Shown piece after piece: positions 1 through 9,900 of a stretch of DNA of 36,642 nt (position 1 is the stretch's first letter; every line of letters starts with the position of its first letter). The notes beneath the pieces are model-generated. The model saw only the letters and a program-made list of their open reading frames with translations. It was not told the DNA's origin and made no database searches. Both the position numbers and the translations under genes were made by a program. The DNA is from Niabella sp. (lineage in GTDB: Bacteria; Bacteroidota; Bacteroidia; Chitinophagales; Chitinophagaceae): NCBI GenBank assembly GCA_017744795.1, contig JAGIAQ010000007.1, forward strand, positions 14,592-51,233. The letters are read 5' to 3'.

Positions 1-1773
1 ATCACTATAAACGGTTGCTTCGTATTTTTTACCGGCTGGCAAAAAATCAAAACTGATCGTCACCCGCCGGGCCTCGTCATTCGTTATAGTGCCTACAAAC
101 CACTCCTTCCCCTTTCTGCGGGCAGTTGTGATAAAGATGCCCGGGTGCCCCTGCAGTACTTTAGTTTCATCCCAGCTTGTGGGGATATTCTTCCAAAACT
201 CCAGTTCAGGTTCATTGTTGCTCATTGCCGGTTTATCGTACCAAAACAGCGTTTGTATCGGACTGTAATATATTGCAGCTAACGCTAATTGGTGGGCGTG
301 TGTGGTTTTGATCCTTTTATCATAATAACAAATCGTATAATCCGCCGCCCCTGCTATAAACCGGGTAAAGGGCAAAACGGTATTGTGCGTTGCATCGGGC
401 ATTTCTTCATTGCCCCTGATGCCTTCCGCAGTCATCAGGTTGGGCCATGTCCGCTGCTCACCGGTAGGGCGCCAGTCATCATGAACATTCACCATTATCC
501 TGTTCATCGCAGCTTTGCCGAACATCGCTTCTAGCCAGGTTGTCCAGCGGTGCGATCCTGCCTGTACAAAACCGAACTTAACGCCTTTTATGCCCCAATC
601 CCGGTACACCCTGAACAGAGAATCGGACTGCGCCAGTAATGCCTGCTGATTTACATACAACCAAACCCCGATACCCTTCTCTTTCCCGTATTTAATAATA
701 GCGGGCAGATCAAAATCCGGTATCGCAACTTTTGTTGCATCGGAAGCAAAACTAAATGCGGGGCCATACCATTTCCAATCGAACAAAATATATTGTAATC
801 CATGTTGCTGCGCGAAATCTATATTTCCAAAAGCATCTTTTGTAGTTTGCGTCATTACCCGCATGATCTTCCCGGGCTTTATCCAATCTGTTTCTTTTAT
901 TTTCAACGGCTCATTAAGGTTCAGCAACAGGCTGTTGTTTTGTACCAGGTCGCCTGCACGTTCGGCGATCATGATCACCCTCCAGGGCGTACCAACGGGC
1001 GAGATCAAATCGGCCGGCGTATACATTGATGTAACGATCGTGTGGGGCCTGGTATCGCTTAATTTAAATTTCGTACGCGCGTAATCTACCATTGCTGCTT
1101 CTGTCAGGCAGGCATACCAGCCGTTGGGCAGTTCCAGCGTCAGCGGTCTTTCACTTTCAGCGGGCCAGTTATTTAATGCAAGCAATTGATACGGCGCCTG
1201 CGCCCAGGCATGATGCCAGGCTTTGGTTCCGGAAGGCAGAGCAAATTCCGTGCGTTCATTCATGACACGGTAATAAGTGCCTTTTTCATTTTCCGGGAAA
1301 AAGTAGCGCAATGCAACACCTTCATCGTAAGCCCGTAGCTGTACGTCCAGCTTGTAAATAGGGTTGTCATCTTTTATCAAATGAATAACAGCTTCGTTAT
1401 AATGATCCCTGATATTTTTTTGCTCACCGTAAACCGGCTGCCAGCTGCTATCTTTAGCCCCATAATCGATATGCGTAACCTTCAAATTCTCGCACCAGTC
1501 TTTATGTTTATCCACTTTAAGCGCCATCGCCTGTTCGCTCAGGTGATTGTCCAGTTGAATATCCAGCAATGATTCGCCGATCACCGGTTGACCTTTATAA
1601 TCAACCGTATAAAACAGCGCGCGCGTTGTATCAGTCATTTTTTTCTGATAGCAACGCACTGTAAGGTTTTTACCGGGAGATTGAATCGTAACTAAAGAGC
1701 CGTCAATAATCCGCTGAGCGGTAACAACACCGGATAAAAATAAAATGCTTATAATAAATAATAAAAACTTCAC
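1..1773 (-). CDS. Glycoside hydrolase family 97 (SusB-like alpha-glycosidase), 3' end outside window
   Basis: The reading frame is open from a GTG at 1773 to the window edge: 591 codons with no stop. GTG is chosen because it is followed at once by a signal peptide (KFLLFIISILFLSGVVTAQ) and lies 3 bp after the GH88 stop; no ATG precedes the mature domain. The protein shows the GH97 order: an N-terminal beta-sandwich (about 20-270), then a barrel with GVWLYVNQ, GIKGVKFGF (about 395-402) and TAEGIRGNEE (about 448-457). GH97 enzymes cleave alpha-glucosides (inverting) or alpha-galactosides (retaining). At the place where I expect the retaining nucleophile Asp, this protein has Gly401, and Glu450 and Glu456/457 are present. 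That suggests the inverting alpha-glucosidase-like group, but the alignment was by eye. It is the last visible gene of the PUL operon and probably acts in the periplasm on oligosaccharides released by the upstream lyase. Confidence 0.88.
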   Translation of the reverse strand, partial: MKFLLFIISILFLSGVVTAQRIIDGSLVTIQSPGKNLTVRCYQKKMTDTTRALFYTVDYKGQPVIGESLLDIQLDNHLSEQAMALKVDKHKDWCENLKVTHIDYGAKDSSWQPVYGEQKNIRDHYNEAVIHLIKDDNPIYKLDVQLRAYDEGVALRYFFPENEKGTYYRVMNERTEFALPSGTKAWHHAWAQAPYQLLALNNWPAESERPLTLELPNGWYACLTEAAMVDYARTKFKLSDTRPHTIVTSMYTPADLISPVGTPWRVIMIAERAGDLVQNNSLLLNLNEPLKIKETDWIKPGKIMRVMTQTTKDAFGNIDFAQQHGLQYILFDWKWYGPAFSFASDATKVAIPDFDLPAIIKYGKEKGIGVWLYVNQQALLAQSDSLFRVYRDWGIKGVKFGFVQAGSHRWTTWLEAMFGKAAMNRIMVNVHDDWRPTGEQRTWPNLMTAEGIRGNEEMPDATHNTVLPFTRFIAGAADYTICYYDKRIKTTHAHQLALAAIYYSPIQTLFWYDKPAMSNNEPELEFWKNIPTSWDETKVLQGHPGIFITTARRKGKEWFVGTITNDEARRVTISFDFLPAGKKYEATVYSD

Positions 1774-1776
1774 TTG

Positions 1777-2982
1777 TTATAATTTTTCATCAAAAGATCG
1801 TTGCTCCCGTGTTTTCTTTAACCGTGTTAACGCTTCGATATAATAATAATCTGCATAAATAATGGACGCATCTATTTCCCCGCCATTGGGCTTGTGACCG
1901 GTGCTGTGTAAAAGGAATGCATCATTGGCGTTACGACTTTGGTATTTTTCAGAAGATAAGGCCGCCAGCATTGCAACCGCCTTGTCGAAATACATTTTTG
2001 ACCTTGCTCTATCCGTTACAAAGGTTGATAATTCCAACAATGCCGAAGCTGTAACCGCCGCTGCAGAAGCATCACGGGGCGCGTTCGGAATAGCCGGATC
2101 ATCGAAATCCCAATAAGGTATTAAATCTTTGGGCAATTTTTCCAGGTAGACATTGGTTACCTTTTGGGCAAAATCAAGAAACCGCTGGTCTTTCGTTTCC
2201 CTGTACACCATGGTATACCCGTAAATGGCCCATGCCTGTCCGCGCGCCCACAAACTGCTATCGCTAAAACCCTGGTGCGTAATTCCTTTTATTTTTTTGC
2301 CGGTAGCTGTATCATACACAACAACATGATACGAGGTATAATCAGGCCTGAACTGATTCCTCATCGTGACGGTGGCATGACTCACTGCCATATCATGCAG
2401 CCTCTTCCCGCCGCCGTGTTTAGATGCCCAGAATAGCAGCTCCAGGTTAATCATATTATCCATAATGGTGTTATGCCGCAACGGCCAGTCTACTCCCGGA
2501 ACTTCACGGGGCCATGATAAAATAGTTCCCACTTTTGCATTATACAGGGTAGCGAGTGAATCTGCAGCACGTAAAAGAATGTTCCTGTACAAGCTGTCGC
2601 CCGTTAACCGGTATCCATTACCTGCACTGCAATACAGCTGAAAGCCGATATCATGATCAATTGCAGACGAGTCTGCCAGTGGAAACAGCAACCGCGAATA
2701 GCGCTCCGCGGCTGCTTTCCATTTTGGTTGCTTATTAAATTCATAAGCAAACCATAATATACCCGGCCAAAAGCCGCTGGTCCAGTCCCGGTAATTTACA
2801 CAATACCACTTCCGGCTTCCGGGAGCAATACTACGGGGAATACTTAAGGTAGCTTCCTCTGCTGCCAGTGTTTTTGAAGCCTGCCGGAGGCAATAACGCA
2901 ATGTGCTGTCCGTTTTTACCGAAGCAGTTTTACAACTCCCCAGGAACAGGGTCGCTAAAAGGACAAGGGCGAATAATTTCAT
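1777..2982 (-). CDS. GH88 unsaturated glucuronyl hydrolase, lipoprotein
   Basis: The 401-residue protein has a lipoprotein signal ending LFLGSC (Cys17), so it is probably membrane-anchored. The rest is an alpha/alpha-barrel typical of GH88, with DHDIGFQ (Asp109, Asp111), a TIMDNMINLELLFW segment (Asp175) and a Gln/Trp-rich block ending SSLWARGQAW. By family knowledge, GH88 enzymes hydrate the double bond of the 4,5-unsaturated uronate left at the non-reducing end by a polysaccharide lyase and so release it. Asp111 and Asp175 are my best candidates for the two conserved catalytic aspartates. The gene starts 6 bp after the lyase gene and ends 3 bp before GH97, which supports a lyase/hydrolase relay. 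GH105 is the main alternative family, but the motif set looks more like GH88. Confidence 0.88.
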   Translation of the reverse strand: MKLFALVLLATLFLGSCKTASVKTDSTLRYCLRQASKTLAAEEATLSIPRSIAPGSRKWYCVNYRDWTSGFWPGILWFAYEFNKQPKWKAAAERYSRLLFPLADSSAIDHDIGFQLYCSAGNGYRLTGDSLYRNILLRAADSLATLYNAKVGTILSWPREVPGVDWPLRHNTIMDNMINLELLFWASKHGGGKRLHDMAVSHATVTMRNQFRPDYTSYHVVVYDTATGKKIKGITHQGFSDSSLWARGQAWAIYGYTMVYRETKDQRFLDFAQKVTNVYLEKLPKDLIPYWDFDDPAIPNAPRDASAAAVTASALLELSTFVTDRARSKMYFDKAVAMLAALSSEKYQSRNANDAFLLHSTGHKPNGGEIDASIIYADYYYIEALTRLKKTREQRSFDEKL

Positions 2983-2988
2983 ACAATT

Positions 2989-4749
2989 TTATTCCCAGCG
3001 GTTAAATAACAAAGTACCATAACCCGGATTATCGGCCCAGGCTGGCGCACCTTCCGGCCGGATGTGTTGCAACACCTGCTCTGTGTAAGGCATCGACAAT
3101 CCTTTTTGTGTTACATAATGGTTATAGGCCATTTCAAACACCGCACGGAAGCTACCCCGTGCATTATCCGAGATATGTTCGGGCGTATAATCTTTATAGT
3201 TCCGTTCATGATAATCATACCAGGTACGGAAGGGAACCGTATTCCCTAAATTATAAGCTGCTGTATATTCATACCCGCGCATAATAGCGTTCGCTGATGC
3301 CGCATATAAGGGTATCCCCTGATGCTCCGCAATTTCACACAGCTCCGCCAGGGACCCCAGTGCCAGCATGGAATGCGCCTGATCCCGGTTGCTTTCCTGC
3401 AATTGTCCGGCATCCGAAACAATGTATTGATCGATACTGCCGTTGCCTTCACCATGATAGAAATACGTGACCACCTTGTTAACCATGGCGGCATCATCCG
3501 TATAAACCGCAATGGCCATCAGGGCTTTCATGCAAATGATATCCCAGTTACCATGCGAAGCCGGACTAAAATTGCGCAAGGTTGGATAGAATGCGGTCTG
3601 AAGCATCTTGCCTAATTGAACAGCAGCGGTCTCCGGCCATTTATCATAGGTATAGCGCATGATCTCACCGGCGTTCGCCAGCAAAAAACCATACAATCCG
3701 TTTAACTGTGCATCCCCGCCAACTATCCCAACGGCTTTATTAGCATACGCGTCCAATATCTGTATGGATTTTTGTGCATGCAGGGTGTCGCCGGTAATAT
3801 ACCACATCAGGGCATTGTAATAAGCACCCAGCACATCGCGTTCTACGAGGGCTTTTACAGAACCGCCGCGCACACCGTCCACGTATACATTATTATCCCT
3901 GGTAAAATAAGTAAACGGTCCGCGCAACAAGTAATCGGAATGAGAGTGGTAATCGTTTTGCAACAGCTGATAACAGGCATAAGCCTGAGGTTTCTGATCC
4001 AGCACCAGCGACCGGATGCGGTTGAGATCAGCTTTGGAATGCAGGAGACCGGGATGCTTGAATTGTTTGCCAAACGAATAGGGCGGTGGCGGTTGTATAT
4101 TCAATTTTGCCCGCATGTCTTCTACCGATCGGAAGCTTTTGATCCACGATACGGTATAACCGATATCTCCCGCCGCCAGCTGTGCCTGCGTAAGCTCCAC
4201 TTCTGCCAGTTTGAACTGAAACCGCCACAGGAAAACATCCCCCCCGGGAACGGGGTTTGTGCCCAGTCCCCCATTGCGCAGATCCCAGTAGTAGATATTG
4301 CTGCCATCCGGCTGTTTAATTACCGTATGGTTATTGTTGCGGTTATTGTAAGAGCCGAGGTTCGTATCAAAAAAGAAGTTAGACTTCGGGGGTTTCCGCA
4401 TTTTTATGGCGATCACGGGGTAATTATCTTTATTAATAGTGAGACCGTTCCTGCGGCTAAAATCGCCGCGGTAATAAGGAATCGTAGCATTCTGCAGCCA
4501 CATGGTAGCAGCCATTTTACCATTTTCGAGGCGGCCCGCCGGTGCATTCCAGTTGAGCGTATCCATTTTACTGAAGTCGTCATTAATATAACCGCTTAAC
4601 AGGGAGTCCTCCATCAGCGCAAGGTTATCCCGATTCTCTTTAGATAATAGTGCCGATGCGGAATCTTTTTCCCGGAATGCTTTTTGACAGGCGCTAAGGC
4701 AACAAAAAAAACAAGCCGCCAGCAAAATAAGATTGCAATTTCGTTTCAT
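2989..4749 (-). CDS. Polysaccharide lyase with alginate-lyase fold (PL38-like), lipoprotein
   Basis: The 586-residue protein has a lipoprotein signal with lipobox LSAC (Cys21). Residues about 45-215 look like a beta-rich N-terminal module of the kind found beside surface glycan-binding domains; I cannot name it securely. Residues about 230-530 resemble the alginate lyase superfamily (PF05426), with SHGNWD (His399, Asn401) and ESNRDQAHS (Asn454, Arg455, His459), which are likely active-site residues. Lyases of this type cleave alginate or glucuronan by beta-elimination and leave unsaturated uronate ends. The GH88 gene 6 bp downstream is the expected partner for that product. The paired SusC/D and the lipid anchor suggest it acts at the cell surface or in the periplasm as the entry enzyme of this locus. 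The exact polymer cannot be read from the sequence. Confidence 0.78.
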   Translation of the reverse strand: MKRNCNLILLAACFFCCLSACQKAFREKDSASALLSKENRDNLALMEDSLLSGYINDDFSKMDTLNWNAPAGRLENGKMAATMWLQNATIPYYRGDFSRRNGLTINKDNYPVIAIKMRKPPKSNFFFDTNLGSYNNRNNNHTVIKQPDGSNIYYWDLRNGGLGTNPVPGGDVFLWRFQFKLAEVELTQAQLAAGDIGYTVSWIKSFRSVEDMRAKLNIQPPPPYSFGKQFKHPGLLHSKADLNRIRSLVLDQKPQAYACYQLLQNDYHSHSDYLLRGPFTYFTRDNNVYVDGVRGGSVKALVERDVLGAYYNALMWYITGDTLHAQKSIQILDAYANKAVGIVGGDAQLNGLYGFLLANAGEIMRYTYDKWPETAAVQLGKMLQTAFYPTLRNFSPASHGNWDIICMKALMAIAVYTDDAAMVNKVVTYFYHGEGNGSIDQYIVSDAGQLQESNRDQAHSMLALGSLAELCEIAEHQGIPLYAASANAIMRGYEYTAAYNLGNTVPFRTWYDYHERNYKDYTPEHISDNARGSFRAVFEMAYNHYVTQKGLSMPYTEQVLQHIRPEGAPAWADNPGYGTLLFNRWE

Positions 4750-4789
4750 ATGTTTATTTTTTATCGTTGTAGGTTCCTACAAAAAATTA

Positions 4790-5152
4790 TTAATTACGCG
4801 GGGTAACGGTGAAAGTGCCTATAGAATCGAGCTTATTGGTCCATACCTGCAGGCTTACTTTCCCTGATGTGGCTGTTGCGGGCACCTGCACTACAATCTG
4901 GTTATTGGAGCTGCTGACCACAGTGGTTGCCGGAATACCGCCAAACCAAACTTTTACGGCTCCCGTAAGGGTGTCAAAATTTGACCCTGTGATGGTAACA
5001 TTACTACCGGGGTAGCCGGTGACCGGGCTCATACCGGAGGCAACCGGAACGGGATAAGTGAAGGTCCGGTAGGCCGGCCCTTTTTCGCAACCTGCTATTA
5101 TAAGAGTTGCTATGAATAAGCTTCCTATTAAACAGATGAATTTATTTCGCAT
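4790..5152 (-). CDS. Small IPT/TIG-domain lipoprotein, probable surface glycan-binding protein
   Basis: The protein has only 120 residues. It carries a lipoprotein signal ending LIIAGC (Cys22) and a single IPT/TIG immunoglobulin-like domain from about residue 38 to 118, recognisable by SPVTGYPGSNVTITGSNF and the closing beta strands. It sits directly after SusD (36 bp gap) and before the lyase (40 bp gap), the place where SusE/SusF-like surface glycan-binding proteins usually lie. Those normally have several domains, so this is a minimal version. By analogy it is probably exported to the outer face, where it would bind the glycan or act as a spacer for the SusCD complex. No catalytic residues are seen. 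Confidence is high for the domain and moderate for the role. Confidence 0.8.
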   Translation of the reverse strand: MRNKFICLIGSLFIATLIIAGCEKGPAYRTFTYPVPVASGMSPVTGYPGSNVTITGSNFDTLTGAVKVWFGGIPATTVVSSSNNQIVVQVPATATSGKVSLQVWTNKLDSIGTFTVTPRN

Positions 5153-5188
5153 AAAATTTTATTTAAAATGAATAATGAAATGCCCCTG

Positions 5189-6961
5189 TTAATAGCCCGG
5201 GTTCTGAAGCAGTTTATTGTTTAATGTGATCTGGCTCAGCGGTACGGGATACAAATAATGTTTTTTGGCAACCGAATGATTTGTTTTACTGTCTACCACC
5301 ACGCAACTCAGGGTACCTTTAGGCGTTTGCACCGCTTCTTCTCCAAACACATAAGTGGAGGGATGATAGAGCGACGTCGCATTACCCGAGGCATCTTTAA
5401 AGGGCGTATTATACGACGCATCGCCCACCACCATTCCCAGGCGGGAGGGGTTCAGCGCAGCTTCCAGGATACCCCAGCGTTTCAGATCGTCAAAACGGCG
5501 GCCTTCGCGATATAATTCAACGGCTCGTTCCCGGCGAATCTCCATAAGCATATCCAGGCCGTTTGCTGTAACCAACGCGTTACTCAGGTGCGCTACAGCT
5601 CCCCTGTCTCTCAGCTTATTAACAGAAGCATCTAACTGCGCGTCCGTAATAGTGCCATTCAACTCATATAAAGCTTCGGCGTACATCAGGTATACTTCCG
5701 CCAAACGGATGATGGGGTAATTGGCTGATTCAGTATTGTCCGTCCTGCGGCTTCCATACCCATACACCGCATATTTACTATTGGCATACCCGCTGGCGCC
5801 CAGACTGCCATAATCCAATGTAACAGCAGTTGCGGCGGCGGCATTACCGTACAAATAATTGATCAAACGATAGTCCCTGTTCTTAAATTCATCACCTGTT
5901 TTGTGATATCCCTGGAACAAGGGCGATTTGTCTGGAGGCAGGCCATCACTACACACCGCCATATCCACAAACTTGCGGCTGGGATAGAGTTGCCAGGAGG
6001 TCCAGGTAATATTTTTCCCGCCTTTTTTCAGCGTATAATCATACAGGGTGTATAAAATAAATTCCTTGTTGCCCGACTTGTCAAATCCCCCGGGGTTGCT
6101 GGCCGCGTCTTCCAGGTTAAATAAATACCAGGAGCTTGCATTGGCCATGCTGGCTACCCCGTTTTTATTCCATATTTCGTATCCGCCATTATCCATAATG
6201 TCTTTACACAGGGCCACAGCATCTGCTAAATAATTTTTTGCATTCGCTGCATCATACCCCGCGGTACCGCCACCTGTTGCTTTACCGTCGCCATCAGTAG
6301 ACTGGCCTACATATTTTTCCCAGGTTGCTTCATATAATTCCACCTGCGCTTTAACGGCTTCGGCGGCCCATTTACTTACGCGGCCTTTATCGGCAGCAGC
6401 TATATTTTGTTCGGTGGGCAAATTAGCAATGGCTCCGTTCAGATCCGAAAGGATCTGCTTTACTACTTCATAGCGGCTGTTGCGGGGCGCAAATAATTCG
6501 GGGGAACTTGTGGTCAATACGGTAGTGTCAACAGGCACGCCCCCATAGGTTTTCAATAAACCAAAATAAGCAAATGCACGAAAGAAATAAGCTTCGCCCA
6601 CATACTGGCTGATATTACCTCCACCTGTATAGCCACTGGCTTTTGATAATAAGGTATTGCAGCTGCGGATGCCCGAATAATCCCAGGACCCGTTGGTACT
6701 GGCGGCAATAGTACCATGCCCCAGGTCATAACCGGCACCGTTGGCGTTGGCCGACAGGTCGGAATTATTGTCCATCGTATTAAAATCCCAGCCCGGGAGC
6801 TGTCCGTAAAACCCGGTAGCATATGTTTTAAAATCCGCGGGCTTTTTAAAATATACTGCATCCGTAAAATTCGCAGTGGGCTTTAAGTCTATAAATTTTT
6901 TCTGGCAGGCAGCAAGGCTGATCAGCGCTCCGGCCATAATATATGTTGACAGTCGTTTCAT
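5189..6961 (-). CDS. susD: SusD/RagB-family outer-membrane glycan-binding lipoprotein
   Basis: The 590-residue protein has a lipoprotein signal ending LISLAAC (Cys19). It shows the SusD/RagB pattern: an N-terminal TPR-rich alpha-helical half (GEAYFFRAFAYFGLLKTYGG near 122-141) and a C-terminal half with YPIIRLAEVYLMYAEALYE followed by RRERAVELYREGRRFDDLKRWG. SusD proteins act as a lid on the SusC channel and hand the oligosaccharide to it. The start lies 21 bp after the SusC stop, so the two are translated from one message. The length is usual for the family and nothing is broken. Confidence 0.97.
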   Translation of the reverse strand: MKRLSTYIMAGALISLAACQKKFIDLKPTANFTDAVYFKKPADFKTYATGFYGQLPGWDFNTMDNNSDLSANANGAGYDLGHGTIAASTNGSWDYSGIRSCNTLLSKASGYTGGGNISQYVGEAYFFRAFAYFGLLKTYGGVPVDTTVLTTSSPELFAPRNSRYEVVKQILSDLNGAIANLPTEQNIAAADKGRVSKWAAEAVKAQVELYEATWEKYVGQSTDGDGKATGGGTAGYDAANAKNYLADAVALCKDIMDNGGYEIWNKNGVASMANASSWYLFNLEDAASNPGGFDKSGNKEFILYTLYDYTLKKGGKNITWTSWQLYPSRKFVDMAVCSDGLPPDKSPLFQGYHKTGDEFKNRDYRLINYLYGNAAAATAVTLDYGSLGASGYANSKYAVYGYGSRRTDNTESANYPIIRLAEVYLMYAEALYELNGTITDAQLDASVNKLRDRGAVAHLSNALVTANGLDMLMEIRRERAVELYREGRRFDDLKRWGILEAALNPSRLGMVVGDASYNTPFKDASGNATSLYHPSTYVFGEEAVQTPKGTLSCVVVDSKTNHSVAKKHYLYPVPLSQITLNNKLLQNPGY

Positions 6962-6982
6962 CTTATAAATATTTTAGCATGA

Positions 6983-9900
6983 TTAGAATCCTATGTTTAC
7001 ACCGAACGCCCAGGTGCGGGCAAACGGATAACCCGAATTTTGCGAGGTCTCGCCCATCTCCGGATCAAATCCGTCCTTAATATGGGCCAGCTCCCATAAA
7101 TCATTTCCTGAAAAATAAATGCGCACTTTTTCCAGCTTCAGTTTCCTGATCCAGGCCTGCGGCAGGTTATAGCCAACGATCAGCGCTTTTAAGCGGATGT
7201 ACCGGTTGTTCTGCAGCATAAAGTCGTTATTGGCATAATCCCATTTTGCACGAGTAGGATTAACCGTTAAGCGCGGATAAGACGCATTCGGATCATCAGT
7301 GGTCCATGTTTTACCGAGGAAAGAAGGGTTCTGATTCGTATAAAGCGCATTAAACGGATAAGACATCCAGCCGCTACGCATGATCAGTTGTTTTAACTGT
7401 CCCTGGAAAAACGCGCTGATATCAAATCCCTTCCAGGAAGCGCCCAGGTTGGTACCAAATGTATAATGCGGTGTGCCATCACCGGCGTAAACCAGTGAAC
7501 TGGTGCCATTGCCGGAACCTGTTATCGTTCCACCGGTGCCCGCCATTTTTTTAGTGTCGCCGGGGCGTAAAGCAACGGCTGCATTGTTCTGCGGTAAACC
7601 CGCCAGATCGGGACTGCTGCCATACTTGGCATAATAGGCATCTACATCGGCCTGGTCTTTAAAATAGCCATCGGTTTTGTACACAAACCAGGGCTGATAA
7701 GGATAGCCATTCACAATGCCCATTTTACCAGGGGAGTACGAATCTGCCCCCTGAACACCCGTTACTTTTGTAGTGGTATTACTTAGCGTCAGCGCAATAT
7801 TATAGGCAAAATCTTTTACATGATCATCCCACTTCAGAATGGCTTCCCACCCCTTAGTGCTAAAGTGCCCGCTATTGGTTTTAGGTGCTGCACCGCCCAA
7901 AACAGAAGGATAATTTACATTCACCAGCATCCCGATATTATCCTTGCCGAAATATTCAAAAGTGGTATTCAGGCGGTTCTTCAGAAATCCCAGGTCAAGG
8001 GCGATATTTTTCATCTTTACCCGCTCCCATGTACGGTCATAACTGATGATACCATTATTAAGCAGGGAGGAAGAATTTTGCAACGCCGCCGGCAATCCCA
8101 AAACGGTGGTACCTATTTTTACCAGCGACAAATAGTCAAATTCACCCAGGCCGGTTGCCTGGTTGCCGGAGGTACCGTAGCTTGCCCGCAGTTTACCAAA
8201 ATTAAGAACAGGGTTAAGATCACTTAAGAAATCTTCCTTTGTAAATACCCAGCCAACGGAAGCGCCGCCATAGTTCTGGAACTTATGACCGGCAGCAAAG
8301 CGGGAGCTTCCATCGATCCTGCCCTGCAGTTCTAACAGATATTTTTCCGCGTAGTTATAATTGAACCGGCCCAGGTAGGCATAGTTGCCGTATTGCGAAC
8401 TAAACCCATTGTTGGTTTGCACAGCGGTAGAGGCCAGGCTAATGTTCTCAACACCCAGATCCGTAAACCCCACACGATTAGCGTCGATCCACTTATAATC
8501 GGTTTTTTGGGCTTCGATACCTGCAAATGCCGAGATATTATGCAATTGTTTGAAAGAGGTATTGTACCGCAGCAACGCTGAATAATATTGCAGGGTGCTG
8601 GTCCACGACTTGGCATAATAACTGGTTTTGGTAGTGTCTATGCCTCCGGCCCAGCCCGTCTGCCGGGTGCCATACCAGTTATATATCGGTACTGCCAATA
8701 TATATTTATCTTCTGTAAAGCGTTCGTTCTGCATGGACGCTTTTGCCTCAAGTGACAGTCCTTTTACTATTTGATAAGTAGCCTTCAGATCCACCCTGCC
8801 GGTGAGTGAATTCTGGTTATCCCTCCCCCCGTCTGATGTTAAAGCAGCCGGGTTCCTGTTGGCGCCGCCATCCACCCCATTAAAAACAGGGAACCATTGA
8901 CCGAAGGGGTTTTTAGCCGGGAAGAAAGGCATATCGTTTGCGTATAGCGTAGCATCCAGCCCTACAGAAGGTGTGGAAGTTTTAGCATCTACCACGCTGA
9001 CGCCGGTTTCCAGCTTTAAACGGTCGGATAGTTTAATATCATAATTAAACCGGAGATTGTATTGCTTTTGTCCATCATATGCCGTAGCAAGATTTCCTTT
9101 ATTATCCGCCATCAGGAAAGACAGGCGGTAGGCCGATTTATCGGTACCGCCGGAGATGCTCAGGTTATTTTGGTACGAATAACGGGTGGCAAACAGTTCC
9201 TTGATGCGATTGGTATTAAAAATAAAATAGTCAACATTGGGCCAGGTAGCAAAATGATACGCACCTTCCACGCCCTGCTGCATCTTCAGCAAATTGTCCT
9301 TCGTACCCCAAACCCACCAGTTGGGTGTTGCTTCTTCTTTATTGGCATCGATCCACATCGTTGCATACTGTTGCATATTGGGCGAATAACCGGTGATACC
9401 ATTGGTAGTAAAACGCGTATTGCTTCCAATATCATAATGAGTTTTACCTTTCCCCCGTTTGGTCGTCACGAGGATAACCCCGTTAGAAGCCGCACTACCA
9501 TAAATGGAACCGGCAGCATCTTTCAATACCGAAATACTTTCAATATCATCCGGGTTCAGATTTAAAAAGGAGAAGTTGTTCAATGCGGGCGTTCCGTCCA
9601 CAACGATCAGCGGTGCGCTCCCGTTCACGGAGCTCAGGCCCCTGATCACAAAGTTCAGGCCCTCATTGCCCGGGCGCGGGGAAGTACGCGTTACCACCAG
9701 TCCCGGCGTTTCACCCTGTAACGCAAGGCCAATATTGGTTACTGCCCGGTCCTGGAACGCTTTTGACGAAACGGTTTCCACCGAGCCGGTAAGGGTGGCT
9801 TTTTTCTGGCTGCCATAGCCCACTACCACCACCTGGTCCAGGTCTTTGGAGCCCGGCTCCAACAACAGGTTATCCAGCCTGGCATTAGCGCTCACTTCCT

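Noticed and set aside
3772..4599. 275-codon plus-strand open frame
   Set aside because: It lies entirely antisense to the lyase gene, whose protein has clear domains; the plus-strand translation has no recognisable family and a composition typical of a shadow frame.
9062..9565. 167-codon plus-strand open frame
   Set aside because: Antisense to the conserved SusC gene; no family resemblance.
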